Source of the DNA: Neolecta irregularis DAH-3
Lineage: Eukaryota > Ascomycota > Neolectomycetes > Neolectales > Neolectaceae
Assembly (NCBI GenBank): GCA_001929475.1
Contig: LXFE01000446.1
Coordinates: 1 to 14,271, forward strand
DNA length: 14,271 nt
Direction: 5' to 3'
A program made the translations under genes and the position numbers. Under the pieces are notes generated by a model that saw only the letters and a program-made list of their open reading frames with translations, searched no databases and was not told where the DNA came from. Each line of letters starts with the position of its first letter. Position 1 is the first letter of the stretch. This document shows positions 1 through 9,909 of this stretch, piece by piece.

Positions 1-353
1 CTTATCTTAGCTCCATTCCTTAGAGCCACTAGAATGTAGTAAGCCTACTAAGACGTGGGCTTACACACACCCAAGCCCAACATCTAGCAGCGATACCAGA
101 ATGTGCTGGTGGATGACTGCTGATGTGCTGCACTTGCCTGTGATCACCAGGTGCATGACAGTGCACAGTAACAGCACAATGTTTGGCAGCAGTGGCAGAT
201 TTGTTTATAGAAGTAGTGCAAAATTCATTAATGGGTGTAATGGAAATAAATGGATGCTTTGGTTGAAGAGTGTTTTTATGATTGCATTGGTCATATTGCA
301 AGAAACTGGACTGCTTTCTTTTTGAGATATTCTGACAAATCTCAAGGCAAGAA

Positions 354-591
354 GTTGGAATTGGAGTGGCGTCGTCGAACGCAACTTCAAATACATTTGC
401 CAAAATTACCTCATATTTGTATATTTGGATGAAATTGTGGTGGCCGAACACACACTTACCGGATCAGTATTGGAACTATACTTTTTTATCGAGATATTGC
501 GACGAATATCACACAATAAAGTTGGAATTTGTGTTGTGCCGAACGCTATGTTAAATTGGAATGTCAAACCAAAACGGTGGCTCCCGAACGC
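354..591. repeat. Degenerate repeated motif, TTGGAAT...CGAACGC
   Basis: The motif CGAACGC or a one-base variant occurs at 376-382, 444-450 (CGAACAC), 540-546 and 585-591. Three of the four follow a TTGGAAT-like word about 20-30 bases upstream (355, 522, 556); the remaining one follows TTTGGAT at 424. Spacing is irregular (68, 96 and 45 bases), so it is not a clean tandem repeat. It could be a decayed mobile-element end, repeated regulatory sites, or chance. Confidence 0.25.
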
Positions 592-605
592 ACCCTGAAA
601 TCTAT

Positions 606-625
606 CTAGGCCCTACATTGCCTAG
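606..625. repeat. Short inverted repeat CTAGGC / GCCTAG
   Basis: CTAGGC at 606-611 and GCCTAG at 620-625 are perfect inverted copies separated by 8 bases. They lie about 130 bases upstream of the chosen start of the histidine kinase gene. A hairpin or a dyad protein-binding site is possible, but a six-base arm is weak evidence. Confidence 0.25.
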
Positions 626-750
626 TCTGGGATCTGCCGCCATAGCCGACCCGCACTTGCCGGTGTCACTGCCCCCGGGCTGCAGTCTCGATCCCAATCT
701 CTTACATTCACACCACCAAATCCTATTTCCAGTCTAGCACGCATATTCCT

Positions 751-1690
751 ATGAAACCAGGAGATCAGGTCCATATACAAGGCTACTCCCAGGGGATCCT
801 CATATGGAAGATCAAAGGCATTGCCGTTGTTCGAGCCCTCGGCCCCGAACACAAATGGTGTCTGCTCAAACTCGCGATCCGCCCCGGTTTCTCTTTTTGA
901 CACTTCTCCTTGCACTTACTCCAGATTACAGGTCCATTGCAAGGCTCAAACACGAGTGGAACATCCTCAAAGAGCTCCACGGTTCTCCTGGGGTCACAAA
1001 GAATGCCACCTGGGGAAACTCGACATTTGGGCCGTCCATATCCGTAGAATCCACCCAGGAAACCTTTCGTGAGCGCTTCATCGTCCCCGGCTACCATTGG
1101 GACTGGAAGTACTTTATCTTTTGTGCTAAGGCCATCGTCCAGGCTATCCATCAGGTCCACGCTAGAAATATCTGCCACCGCCTCATCCGCCCGGATGTCT
1201 TTTATATCAATCAGAACGAGATCACCTTGCGAGACTTTTTCGAGAGTTCAAAATTAGAAATGGACGAGCCAATTTCCGATATTCTTGATGGCCAACTTCC
1301 GTATCTAGCGCCGGAGTCTACCGGCCGCACCGGAAGGATAGGTTCCGACATGCGCGCAGATTTCTACTCCCTCGGAGCTTCTTTTTACGAGTTAATCACT
1401 GGAAAGCTCCCCTTTGCCGCACAGGACCAACTAGGTCTCGTCCATGCACATGTGGCTCAACCTGTAATCCCGCTGTACGAAATTGACTCTTCGGTCCCCC
1501 GAATGATCTCTGATATCGTCGTCAAGCTGCTGCAAAAACAGCCCGAAGACCGCTATTCAACACTGGAAGGTCTCATATACGATCTAGAAGAGATAAACAA
1601 CCGCTTGTTGGATGGGCGGCCTTCGGAAGGGTTCCAGGCTGGGAGATTGGATCTCGCTAGCAGATTCATCTTAAGTCAGCGGCTCCATGG
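751..1690 (+). other. N-terminal protein-kinase-like domain, probably inactive
   Basis: Residues about 1-300 of the histidine kinase follow the kinase fold typical of this family. The N-lobe lysine is probably K40 (LLKLA). The activation-segment end reads [11 protein letters not shown], and the C-lobe has [20 protein letters not shown]. The catalytic loop reads [10 protein letters not shown] (H130-R131-L132), so the usual catalytic Asp is Leu and the usual Asn is Val. The metal-binding DFG reads DFF (149-151). I infer a pseudokinase acting as a scaffold or nucleotide-binding module. Confidence 0.75.
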
Positions 1691-4600
1691 TCGAGAGGGG
1701 GAAGTCAAAATTATTCGAGACGCGTTTGACAGGGTTCAGCAATCCGGGAAATCCGAACTTGCTTTCGTCACTGGGTTTTCTGGCGTTGGAAAGTCAAGGT
1801 TGATCAAGGAACTGTACGAGCAGCTAACCATGGCCCGAGCTTTCTTCGTATCTGGCAAATTTGGTACCGTCATTTCTGGTAATCCTAGTCTGATACAAAG
1901 AACAAAACAAACGCAACGTGCCCTTTTCAGCCTTGATACAAGCCCTCTCCAGCCTGACAAAACAGCTTTACACGGAAACAGAAGACTCTTTACAGAAATG
2001 GCGTCTTAAAATTGAACAAGCTCTTGGCGAAGAAATTCGTGTTCTGGCGGAAGTCGTCCCGGATCTCAATAAACTACTGGGTGAAAGCCAACACTACCCA
2101 CCACTCCCTGAACTCGCTCCTCTTGCGAGCGAAGAGCGATTCAAGCGCAATCTTAAAAAGTTTTTGGAGTTGTTTGCAGATCCAGGCCGACCCTTGATCA
2201 TGTTTATCGACGATTTGCAATGGGCTGGACATGCAGATATCCGAGCATTCATTGGCACTGTAGACCGGTCCGGGAAAGACGCAGCTGAAAATCTCCTCTT
2301 TCTCTGCGCGTATCGAGACCATGAAATGACCGCCGACCAATTGGCAATTCTGTCTACGCAGCTGGAGAATGCAACCGTCAATATCCACCTCGGCCCACTA
2401 AAGTACAAACAAGTTCAAGACATTGTCTGTGAAACGCTTTGCAGAACCGATATCGAAAGCCCAGACATTGCTGAGCTCTGTCGACATATGATGCTTCGGA
2501 CCCGCGGAAACGCATTTTTTGTAACGCAGCTATTGAAAACGCTATACGTGAAGGAGTGCATAGTGTTTGATTACTCGTTGGCGCAATGGGTGTGGGACAT
2601 GCCGGCAACCGAGAAACTCGAAATTGCAGATGATATTCTTACACTTGTTCTCAGTCAACTGCATCAGCTCGTTGGTGAAAACACACGCCGAACACTAGTC
2701 ACTGCCGCAGCATTGGGAAACTCCGAGTTTCGCCTGGATACGATGGCACTCGTGCTCCAATCTACACCCTATGAAATTGCACATTGGTTGTTTCCCGCTC
2801 TACTATCAGGTTTCATTTTACCTGGGAGCTCAAACTATCGCATTCCGCTGGCAATGGATGAAGACACTGCAGAATACGCGAGTGTTGCAAACCCAAGCGG
2901 GACGTTTTCGCAGACCACTTATCATGCAATGATGAAAGATATCAGCAAAGAAGTAACATATCGCTTCTTGCACGACCGAGTGCAGGAATCAGCATACAAT
3001 CTGTACTCACAATCAAAGATGATGGTCTTGCATCTCAACATTGGCCGTATATTTCTGCAAAACTACGATTCGCAGGCCATTCAAGATAATATCTTTGAGG
3101 TCTGCCAGCAGCTGAATCGCGGGATCAGTCTAGTTACGGATCCGAGTGAACAATATCTCATTGCAGAACTCAACATTGACGCCGCTTCCAAAGCACTCCA
3201 ACAAACCGCTTTTTGCGTCGCCAGAGATCATCTCGATGTCGCGATATCTCTAATCAATAGAGTGTCGCCACTGTGGCTTCGTTGTCTCGAACTCAAGTTT
3301 GCCGCAGACTTCAGTTTATGTGACTATAGCGCCGCTCTACAGGCTGCCGATGATTACCTCTCCGCATCCACTACCCGAACACAAAAAGTGTTCATTACCG
3401 AACGGAAATGCAAAGCGCTGATGGCCAGCGGGAGTATCGATCAGGCGTTGAACCTAGGAATCGAGTGTCTTCATTGGCTCGGTTTTGAGTTTCCCAGACT
3501 GAATAATACAGAGGGACTCGCTGAGATGGAGAGTAAATTATGGGATATGATTCCCGTCAATATCTCTGCTATCTCGGACGTGGAAAAATTACCAGATCTC
3601 ACTGACACGTTTCTTCTCCAAGTAACAAAATTGATGGTGACCCTGATTCCCCCGGTACCCTCTCCAAAAGATTAGTATTGACATGCGACAGCTTTTTCTG
3701 ATTAGTATTCAACATTCGTTGGTGATTTGTCTGCTTGCCGCGACACAGGCTATTGAACATGGAAACAGCGGCTATTCGGCATATGTCTACGCATTTATCG
3801 CACTCTGGTTCTCTGACGTCGATGCCCCCCGGTGTAATTTCGCCGCTGGAGGAAGATGGTGTGATGTTTCCGAGAATGTAGTTGAGAGATTGGGCACAGT
3901 GCAGCTTAAAGCCGCGAGTTACACGATTATCGGTATCATCTCTGCGGCAGAGCGGTCCGAATTTACCCTTTTGTAGGATGTGTACGGTCTTGGACCAGAC
4001 ATATGAGACTCTCAAGGGGACCATTTGAGCTTGCTATCAAAAATGCAGAGACCGCATGGGATGGAGAATATATCGCATTCGCAGGGTATGTCTATATCGT
4101 CCTGCGACTTGCTCATCTGTAGACTAGATTTGCTTATGTGGAGTGAATTTGGGGGCGAGCCATTAGATAAAGTCTGGGAAGTAGGCGCGAAACTGGAACC
4201 GGTAATTCGCACATTTAATCGAGATGTGGGGACCTTCTACTTTACTCCCTTTTTCCAAGGGCTCTGTAATCTTCGTGGACAAGGCAGATCGAAGGATATC
4301 TGCATTCTGGAAGGACCTATATTTCACGAACTGGAAGATCGAGATAGATTGACCGGGATGGGCCTGCATCTCTGTTATTATTACCTGATAAAATGTAAAT
4401 TGTCAATCCTGTTTGGACGGAAAGATTTAGCGCTGGAGATTACTAATCTTGGGGAGAAAGTGATCCCAGAGGCAGCAGGGATGTTGGCTCAACGTACGTA
4501 CAATCTCATTCTTGTTTGTGAGAAATTTGCAAACTGACACTTGACAGCAATGTTTGCTTTCTACTCGACTCTCGCATACTTTGATAATATTGACAGCCTT

Positions 4601-7600
4601 AATGAAGAGCAAATGGCAATAATCACGAGGAACATTGACCGAATGCAAAAGTGGGCAGATGCCTGTCCAGAAAATTTCAAACCGTTGTATCTCATCATGA
4701 AAGCCGAGGTTGCGAAACAAGAAAACACAATTTTGGAAGCTGTTAAATTATACGACGAGGCCATTGCATATGCAGCGGAGCAGCAACGTCACCAAGTCGT
4801 TGCACTGGCAAATGAGCGGGCCGGTGAAATGCTTTCTGCTACTATGGGAAAGAAAATGGCTTTAGGATATTTTAGTGATGCCTACCAAAATTATCTCAAG
4901 CAGGACCATACAGGTTTCCAAGGACTAATACAATAGATGGGGCTGTCGATTTAAAGCAACTGGCCTTTTCGATGCGCATCTTCTCAATTCTCCCGATCCA
5001 TATAGCTTTATTATTCCATTTGGAAAAAATCGGCAGTCTGCTGCTGATATGCCCGATATGAAGACTCTTCAAATCAGCGATTGGGTAGCTCCAATGACCA
5101 ATCCAGAAGACGGGTTTGAAACTTCTCGTCCGCCCACTCCTAGGTTTGAACATCCACCTTTACAACCTGGCAATCAGCTGGATTGGATGTCTGGTACAAT
5201 TTCCCGAGTCTACTTTTAATCCTAACAATTCAGTCATGAAAGCAACTTTGACGATATCAAGCGAGACAGAGTATCCTGCACTTGTCAAGAGAATTATGCA
5301 GATTCTTCTTGCTGCGGCTGGCGCCGATTACTGCGCCTTGGCGGTTTGTAAAGACAATGTACTCCGAGTGGAAGCCACAGGGACAATTGACTCCATGACT
5401 CTGCATCCCAGTCTTCCTCTAGACGAATGCGCAGATTTGTTGCCATTAAAAGTCATTCGTTACGTGTTACACAGCGACCGTCAAATTGTTGATCTCAAGC
5501 AATTCGAAAAAGACGTGCCGGTAACAGACGAATATCTATCTAAACACAATCCGAAATCCATGCTCGCAGTACCTCTGAAAAACCAATCCTCTCTAGTTGC
5601 CGTCATTTACCTTCAAAACAATCACATTTCGCAAGTTTTCACAAAACATCGTACCGAGATTATTCAACTGTTACTATCACAAGCAGCCATTTCGATTCAA
5701 AAAGCAGAATATGGACAGCAACTAGAAACTTATGCACATAGTTTGAAACAGATGGTGGAGAACGGCACGCGGGAATTAACTTCCAAGAATGCAACTCTGC
5801 ACGCGCAAATCAGGGAACGACAACGAGTGGAAATTGAACTGAAAGCCGCAAAAGAAACGGCCGAGAATGCCACGCGAATGAAATCCAATTTCTTGGCAGT
5901 ATACAGTTGACTATGGCGCGGGCTGACTGATTCCAGATGATGTCTCATGAGATACGAACACCTTGCAATGGGATTTACGGGTGCACCACACTTTTATTAG
6001 ATTCCCAGCTAAACCACCAACAATCTGAATACGTGAGTACTATTCGAGAAAGTTCAGCGTCGTTACTACATATCATCAATGATATTTTAGGTTTTCAATC
6101 CTCCATTATATATTAACCATCAGATCTTGCTCGGATAGAAAACAATTCGATAGAGCTTGAGTCAGCTCCGTTTTCAATACGTTCCTGTATTGAGGGGACT
6201 CTGAGTATGATTGGACCAGAAGCTTACTCCAAGAATCTTGAAATCGCGTATATTTCAGGTATCGATGAGGCATTGGACGGCATTATAGGAGATTTGACAA
6301 GAGGTATATGATCTCTAACACACGATGTTAAAAGGTGAAGTTCGTCAGTGTGTTTTGAATCTCGTTTACAATGCCCTGAAGTTTACCGCGTCAGGAGAGA
6401 TTCGGGTGACTTCATCCTGTCAGACTGTTTCTCAAACCTCGAGCGGCGAGAAAGTTATAGATGTGATAATTAATGTTATCGACACTGGTATGGGTATTCC
6501 ACCTGAAAAAGTTCACTTTCTCTCATGCTTGCTGTTGACAGAATTAGGAAGATCGATTATTCAAATTGTTCTCACAAGTCGACACTTCTTCCACTCGAGT
6601 ATTCGGCGGGTCTGGGCTAGGTCTTGTTACGTATATTTCTTAGCCTGTACAGTGTCTGATTTCAATAGGAGCCGAAGACTCGCTCAACTGATGGGGGGCG
6701 ATCTTCACTTCCAGCCAAGGAATTCCGGCGATATTACAATGGACGGCGCTGCCGAGAACGATCAGACGGGATCCAACTTTTTATTCAGTTTCAAAGCAAC
6801 TGTCGATCCAAATGTCAACCTCAGTGTAACCATGCCAACCCATGACTTGAAAGCCCGTGTCTGCGTCGTATGCGATACTAGTCTACTGATGCAAGCGTCT
6901 TTATCGCAAATTCTTGGTTCTTTTGGATTAGAAGTCATAATTTGTGATACATTCGCAGAGTTAAATAGGTTTGTCCTGGACAAATTAGAATTCGCGTTCA
7001 TTGGGAATATCGGCGAGTCAGATCGAGCACATATTATCGACGCTCTCAAAAAATACTCTCAAATTCGAGCAATTATCCTTGTCACTGCGCCTGGAGATAC
7101 GTTTTCTGATACACTTGGTAATACCCAGGCAGATAGCGTTCTGATGAAGCCAATCAAGAAGAATCGATTGTATGATGAGAACTCAAGATATCAGCTCAAG
7201 TTTAGATATCATGTCATTCGGCAATTCTTGCCGCTTGAAGGATACACGCTAGAAAATCCGAAAGATGCTGCCAATATACTGGAACCTGAACCAATGGAAA
7301 TGACAGGGAGCAGAAAACTTAGTATCCTACTTGTGGAAGAGTACGCCCCCTCTTTTAATCGCTTATTGTTCTCTAGTAATAAGGTCAACGTGATGGTAGC
7401 TATTAAGCTACTTAAACGGGAAGGCTTTGATGAAGTGGATGTCGCGCATGATGGTGCAGAAGCCGTTGAGTATATCGAAATTTCAACATCAAAGTTTGAC
7501 AAAGCAGGGCTTCAGGGGTGAAGTGTTACGATTTGATTTTGATGGATATCAATATGCCACGAATGGATGGGTTACAAGCAACTTCTCTTATTAGGCAAAC

Positions 7601-7945
7601 ACAATCACCTCAGGGTTCACGTAAACAGAATTTTCATATCTAATATCTAATATATAGCCCATATCGTGGCACTTACGGCAAATGCCATGTCCGGAGATCG
7701 CGATCGGTGTTTAACAGCTGGTTGTAATGACTATCTCACAAAACCTGTTAAATTGAATGAGTTGCAACGAATACTCAAATTCTGTATGAGTGATGCATTT
7801 AGAAAACGGAAAACAACAGGAAGGTTGTACTCTATTAAGCGGAAATCAAGTGATATTAGTGATGGGTATGTTAGTTGTCGCTGGGCTCAAATTAAATGTA
7901 CTAACTTGAAGTAGAACAGGTGGATGGATCATAAAAACACAGTAA
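751..7945 (+). CDS. Hybrid histidine kinase (kinase-like/AAA/GAF/HK/receiver), 19 exons
   Basis: Spliced, this encodes about 2165 aa of a multidomain sensor kinase resembling fission yeast Mak2/Mak3 (Phk1/Phk2). Members of that group pass phosphate through an HPt protein to response regulators in stress signalling. Exons: 751-886, 925-1863, 1901-3654, 3692-3932, 3977-4085, 4123-4493, 4548-4899, 4937-5193, 5234-5898, 5937-6090, 6124-6303, 6335-6510, 6548-6630, 6669-7169, 7206-7340, 7377-7469, 7508-7620, 7658-7865, 7915-7945. All phases agree, and each join restores a family motif (for example 1863/1901 gives [17 protein letters not shown]). The ATG at 751 is the only in-frame Met after a stop at 643, so an upstream exon is possible. 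The last exon is uncertain: the intron from 7866 has TACTAAC, but three AGs compete (ending 7911, 7914, 7919). Residues from about 3818-3880 match the family poorly. No membrane segment or signal peptide is evident, so it is probably cytosolic. Confidence 0.9.
1691..2760 (+). other. AAA-type/STAND-like ATPase domain of the histidine kinase
   Basis: The Walker A loop is GFSGVGKS (residues 329-336). The Walker B strand is [13 protein letters not shown], with Asp 462-463. Both look intact, so ATP binding and hydrolysis are plausible. A 37-nt intron (1864-1900) lies between the two motifs. A long helical, TPR-like region follows (about residues 600-1300) that normally carries the switch or sensor function in such proteins. 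One of its family-typical stretches (VRSWTRHM...EYIAFAG) is restored by introns 3933-3976 and 4086-4122. Confidence 0.8.
4900..4936 (+). other. Probable GC-AG intron in the histidine kinase gene
   Basis: The reading frame changes between YQNYL (to 4899) and [11 protein letters not shown] (from 4937). The only split that keeps phase and gives the family motif YLKWG starts with GC at 4900 and ends in ATAG at 4936. Its length is 37 nt, like its neighbours, and it contains a CTAAT branch-like site near the end. The nearest GT (4914) would give a 23-nt intron in the wrong phase. Confidence 0.65.
5278..5700 (+). other. GAF domain of the histidine kinase
   Basis: About residues 1402-1542 match the GAF pattern: an alternating sheet/helix core ([10 protein letters not shown]), a central MLAVPL strand and AVIYLQNN near the end. 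GAF domains bind small ligands or sense redox state; no ligand can be read from the sequence. A predicted coiled coil rich in Glu, Lys and Gln follows (about 1543-1608) and leads into the histidine phosphotransfer helix. Confidence 0.75.
5937..6720 (+). other. HisKA and HATPase_c catalytic core
   Basis: The H box reads MMSHEIRTP, and the phospho-accepting His is residue 1612 (codon 5946-5948). The ATPase has an N box ([10 protein letters not shown]), a G1 box (DTGMGI, 1769-1774), an F box (LFKLFSQVD) and a G2 box (GGSGLGL). The F and G2 boxes lie on an 83-nt exon (6548-6630) in a different frame from its neighbours. All catalytic boxes are present, so I infer an active autokinase. Confidence 0.88.
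6853..7240 (+). other. Degenerate receiver-like domain
   Basis: About residues 1868-1985 have the length and strand pattern of a response-regulator receiver: ARVCVVCD start, FAFIGNI in place of the strand that normally ends in the phospho-Asp, and a terminal [14 protein letters not shown] resembling the conserved Lys-Pro end. The strand expected to carry the acceptor Asp has none (residues 1917-1920 are IGNI). I infer a non-phosphorylatable receiver, often found before the true receiver in hybrid kinases. Confidence 0.6.
7315..7785 (+). other. C-terminal receiver domain
   Basis: The receiver contains the acidic pair in LLVEDNKVN (E2017, D2018), the acceptor Asp in [11 protein letters not shown] (D2062, codon 7545-7547) and the conserved Lys in TKPVK (K2115). 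It is split by introns 7341-7376, 7470-7507 and 7621-7657, and all three junctions restore exact receiver motifs. It should accept phosphate from His1612 and pass it to an HPt protein. Confidence 0.88.
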
Positions 7946-8568
7946 CAAACCGAATAATTTTGACAAGGAATATTATTATAAACATATATGGATAAATAGG
8001 GCGTTGAACATGTTAATCTTTTCCGGTTGCATTTCATGCGAATAGATAGATGAATAGGTTTATATGTATGAGTCATATCTGGCAATGTATTACCTCCATA
8101 TGAATATTGATTTAATATTGTTTGTACGTCAGAAGCAATCATGGTTGACAATAATCTCACCCAGTTCCAGTGTTAGTTTTAAATTATCAGTACGAATCCC
8201 GATATCGGTTTCTGCCATTTGAAGGGAGGAGTTAACCTTGGCTCTTCATTTTCCAAAGATGGTAAATAACTATGCAAGGAACCAAATGTTAATCCGCTTA
8301 TGGGACTATGGCGGTGATATCAGACGACCTGAATGTCATAAGTCACGTCATATTGGTCATGAACTTGCAATGGGATCGACCCTCCTGCAATACATCTGGA
8401 ATATACAAGAAATTCCATACTGGCGATTAGTCTGATGCATATGTATCTATATTGGTGGTTGCACGACGATGCCAATCACTTACATATCAGGTTATCGCCT
8501 CCCACCTCCGTTCCATTCTACATCTTGGCTCCGAAATGTCCACTTTGTAAAACTCACCTCCATAGATC
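7946..8568. other. Intergenic region without a supported gene
   Basis: This AT-rich 623-base gap separates the histidine kinase gene from the next gene. It should hold the 3' UTR and terminator of the former and the promoter of the latter. Short open frames (8238-8435 and 8435-8635 on the plus strand, and pieces on the minus strand) show no family resemblance and I could not chain them into a gene. I see no tRNA or other RNA gene. Confidence 0.5.
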
Positions 8569-9590
8569 ATGCGGTTTCTCACACCTATCGCCTCAAATAA
8601 TATACCTGCAGATTATCCGCCACCCTCGTCCTTGACACACGCCCTGCGGCCTCACCGCATTGAAAGATCTGTGCCAGACGATTTACCAGAGCACCCAGAA
8701 CTAGAAAGTCTCGTCTTAAGCCATACCCGAGCCTCGGAGCGCTTTTTGAGACTTCAGCGATCCGGAAACCGAATATCGATACCAGCGAATAGAGGTTCAA
8801 CGCATCTTCGTCGACAGCGAACTATCCGGATCCAGAGGAAGCGAGATCCAGGTCCAAATCTGGGCGAGACGTCGGTGATTAAAACGAGGATCGTCGAATG
8901 TGATGGCGGTTGTTATGATAGTGCAAGCTTTCCCGTGCAGAACGTGATAGAAGACACCTCAGATGGTATCTCTTTATCGCAAATAAATTGTCAGACTAAT
9001 ACTATCTAGTCTACTGTACCGCAAATTTTGCCAACGTCAATCTCAGCATTGCCCAACGAAATTTTATGCCGTTCAATCTCGCGCAAGTCATTATACGCGC
9101 ACCGGCACACGGTTTTACATCACCCGTCCGTGATGGTTTATTGTTCGTGTCGATGAATGAAATCAAAATCGACGAGACGCGTCTTTATGACCGTCAGGAA
9201 CCGGATAACTCTTGTACCGATGACGAAGGTGCCATAGAAGATAGTGATGACGAGGGTTTCCGTAGCGGTTGTTCGACGCCACCATCTTTACCAGTTCTTT
9301 CACAGACAAGGTCGGGGACTTTGGCGCCAGTAGCTTCTTTCATGGTGGATCAAGATGCACACGAAGCTAAAATTACGTTTAGTGTTCCTCTGTGGGGTAT
9401 TTCTTTTCACACAATGGCTCACACTCTTGCAGGGCTGCGAGATACGTCTTGTTCAAATTTTTCGGGTCAAAAGGGAGCCCGCAGTGGCCATCGACCTCCC
9501 GAAATATTGACATACAGTCTGTTGTACGTTCACCAGAGTATTTGAGATATTCAGCTCATTTTTCAAGGTACTCCAAGGTACGATGGGTAA
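8569..9590 (+). CDS. Unrecognised protein with acidic linker, 4 exons
   Basis: I do not recognise this gene. Proposed exons are 8569-8965, 9010-9391, 9433-9523 and 9555-9590, giving about 301 aa with consistent phase. The first intron (8966-9009) is well supported, with GTATCT donor, GACTAAT branch and CTAG acceptor. The donor of the second (GTGGGG at 9392) is weaker but leads to a coherent ARYVLFKFF...NIDIQSV segment. The N-terminus is rich in Arg and Pro. The centre has a strand-rich region (CDGGCYDS..., DVYCTANFANVNLS..., PFNLAQVIIRAP, PVRDGLLFVS), then an acidic low-complexity stretch (CTDDEGAIEDSDDEG), then the ARYVLFKF part. This pattern suggests a beta-sandwich split by an acidic insert, possibly F5/8 or DOC-like; that is a guess. 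The C-terminus and the start are the least certain parts. Confidence 0.55.
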
Positions 9591-9909
9591 ACGTTGCTTT
9601 CCTGTAGCAAAAGCTATTTGATTAATTTTGCTGGAGTTTCAAAGGCGGATTTTTATTATGGAGGTTATAGGGGAAGCAACAATATTATCACCTATGAGAT
9701 ATCTTGGGAGAATACCCGCAATTGTATGCAGTAACCGGAAATGAATATAATCATTTCTCGGTCAGTTTCTTTTCGTTGCAGTTGGTTTATCCAGGGATAA
9801 TAAATACCGTTAATTTCTTTTCACAGCCGCGGGACTGCTTTTGGTTGGTATTGCGAAACTCACCACCACATTCGGCTCGAATCACTGTCTCCCTCATCCA
9901 ATATTCGCT
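9591..9909. promoter_or_regulatory. Upstream region of the uL22 gene
   Basis: No gene is seen in this 319-base stretch, which must contain the uL22 promoter and leader. The 60 bases before the ATG are C/T-rich (for example CTGTCTCCCTCATCC at 9885-9899), as is common in leaders of highly expressed ribosomal protein genes. No TATA box or known factor site is convincing. A leader intron ending at the TTTTCACAG around 9827-9835 is possible but unsupported. Confidence 0.35.

Larger units (their letters stand above)
1..750. other. Upstream region without a supported gene
   Basis: I see no gene here. The open frames on both strands are short, have odd composition, and resemble no family I know. The minus-strand frames overlapping 622-1178 are shadows of the first exons of the downstream kinase gene. 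The stretch should hold the promoter and 5' leader of that gene. The only structures seen are a loose set of repeated motifs (354-591) and a short inverted repeat (606-625). Confidence 0.5.

Noticed and set aside
622-1178. Minus-strand open frames of 97 and 131 codons
   Set aside because: They are antisense to the first exons of the kinase gene, have no recognisable domain, and the plus strand carries clear kinase-family motifs.
3818-3893. Two compensating frameshifts or an extra intron (3818-3851 or 3834-3881) in the helical region
   Set aside because: The original frame stays open and gives roughly the expected length before the [10 protein letters not shown] motif. The alternatives need a weak acceptor, leave a second unexplained frame change, or make the segment too short. 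The local match is still poor.
7497-7530. Apparent one-base frameshift at the GGGG run within the receiver domain
   Set aside because: A 38-nt intron at 7470-7507 with a GTATAT donor joins HDGAEAVE to [17 protein letters not shown], matching the receiver fold without any sequence error.
804-7914. A set of broken ORFs suggesting a frameshifted or decayed histidine kinase pseudogene
   Set aside because: Every frame change is explained by a short intron with splice-like ends, and the phases add up to an uninterrupted 2165-codon reading frame with family motifs intact.
9397-9432. Alternative donor GTATTT at 9397 for the second intron of the unrecognised gene
   Set aside because: It is a better donor by sequence but puts the next exon in a frame without the ARYVLFKFF...NIDIQSV pattern. 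The donor at 9392 keeps that pattern. The choice remains uncertain.
9841-9909. Upstream in-frame extension of uL22
   Set aside because: It starts at TTG, not ATG, and the extra residues are absent from the family, whose N-terminus matches the ATG at 9910.
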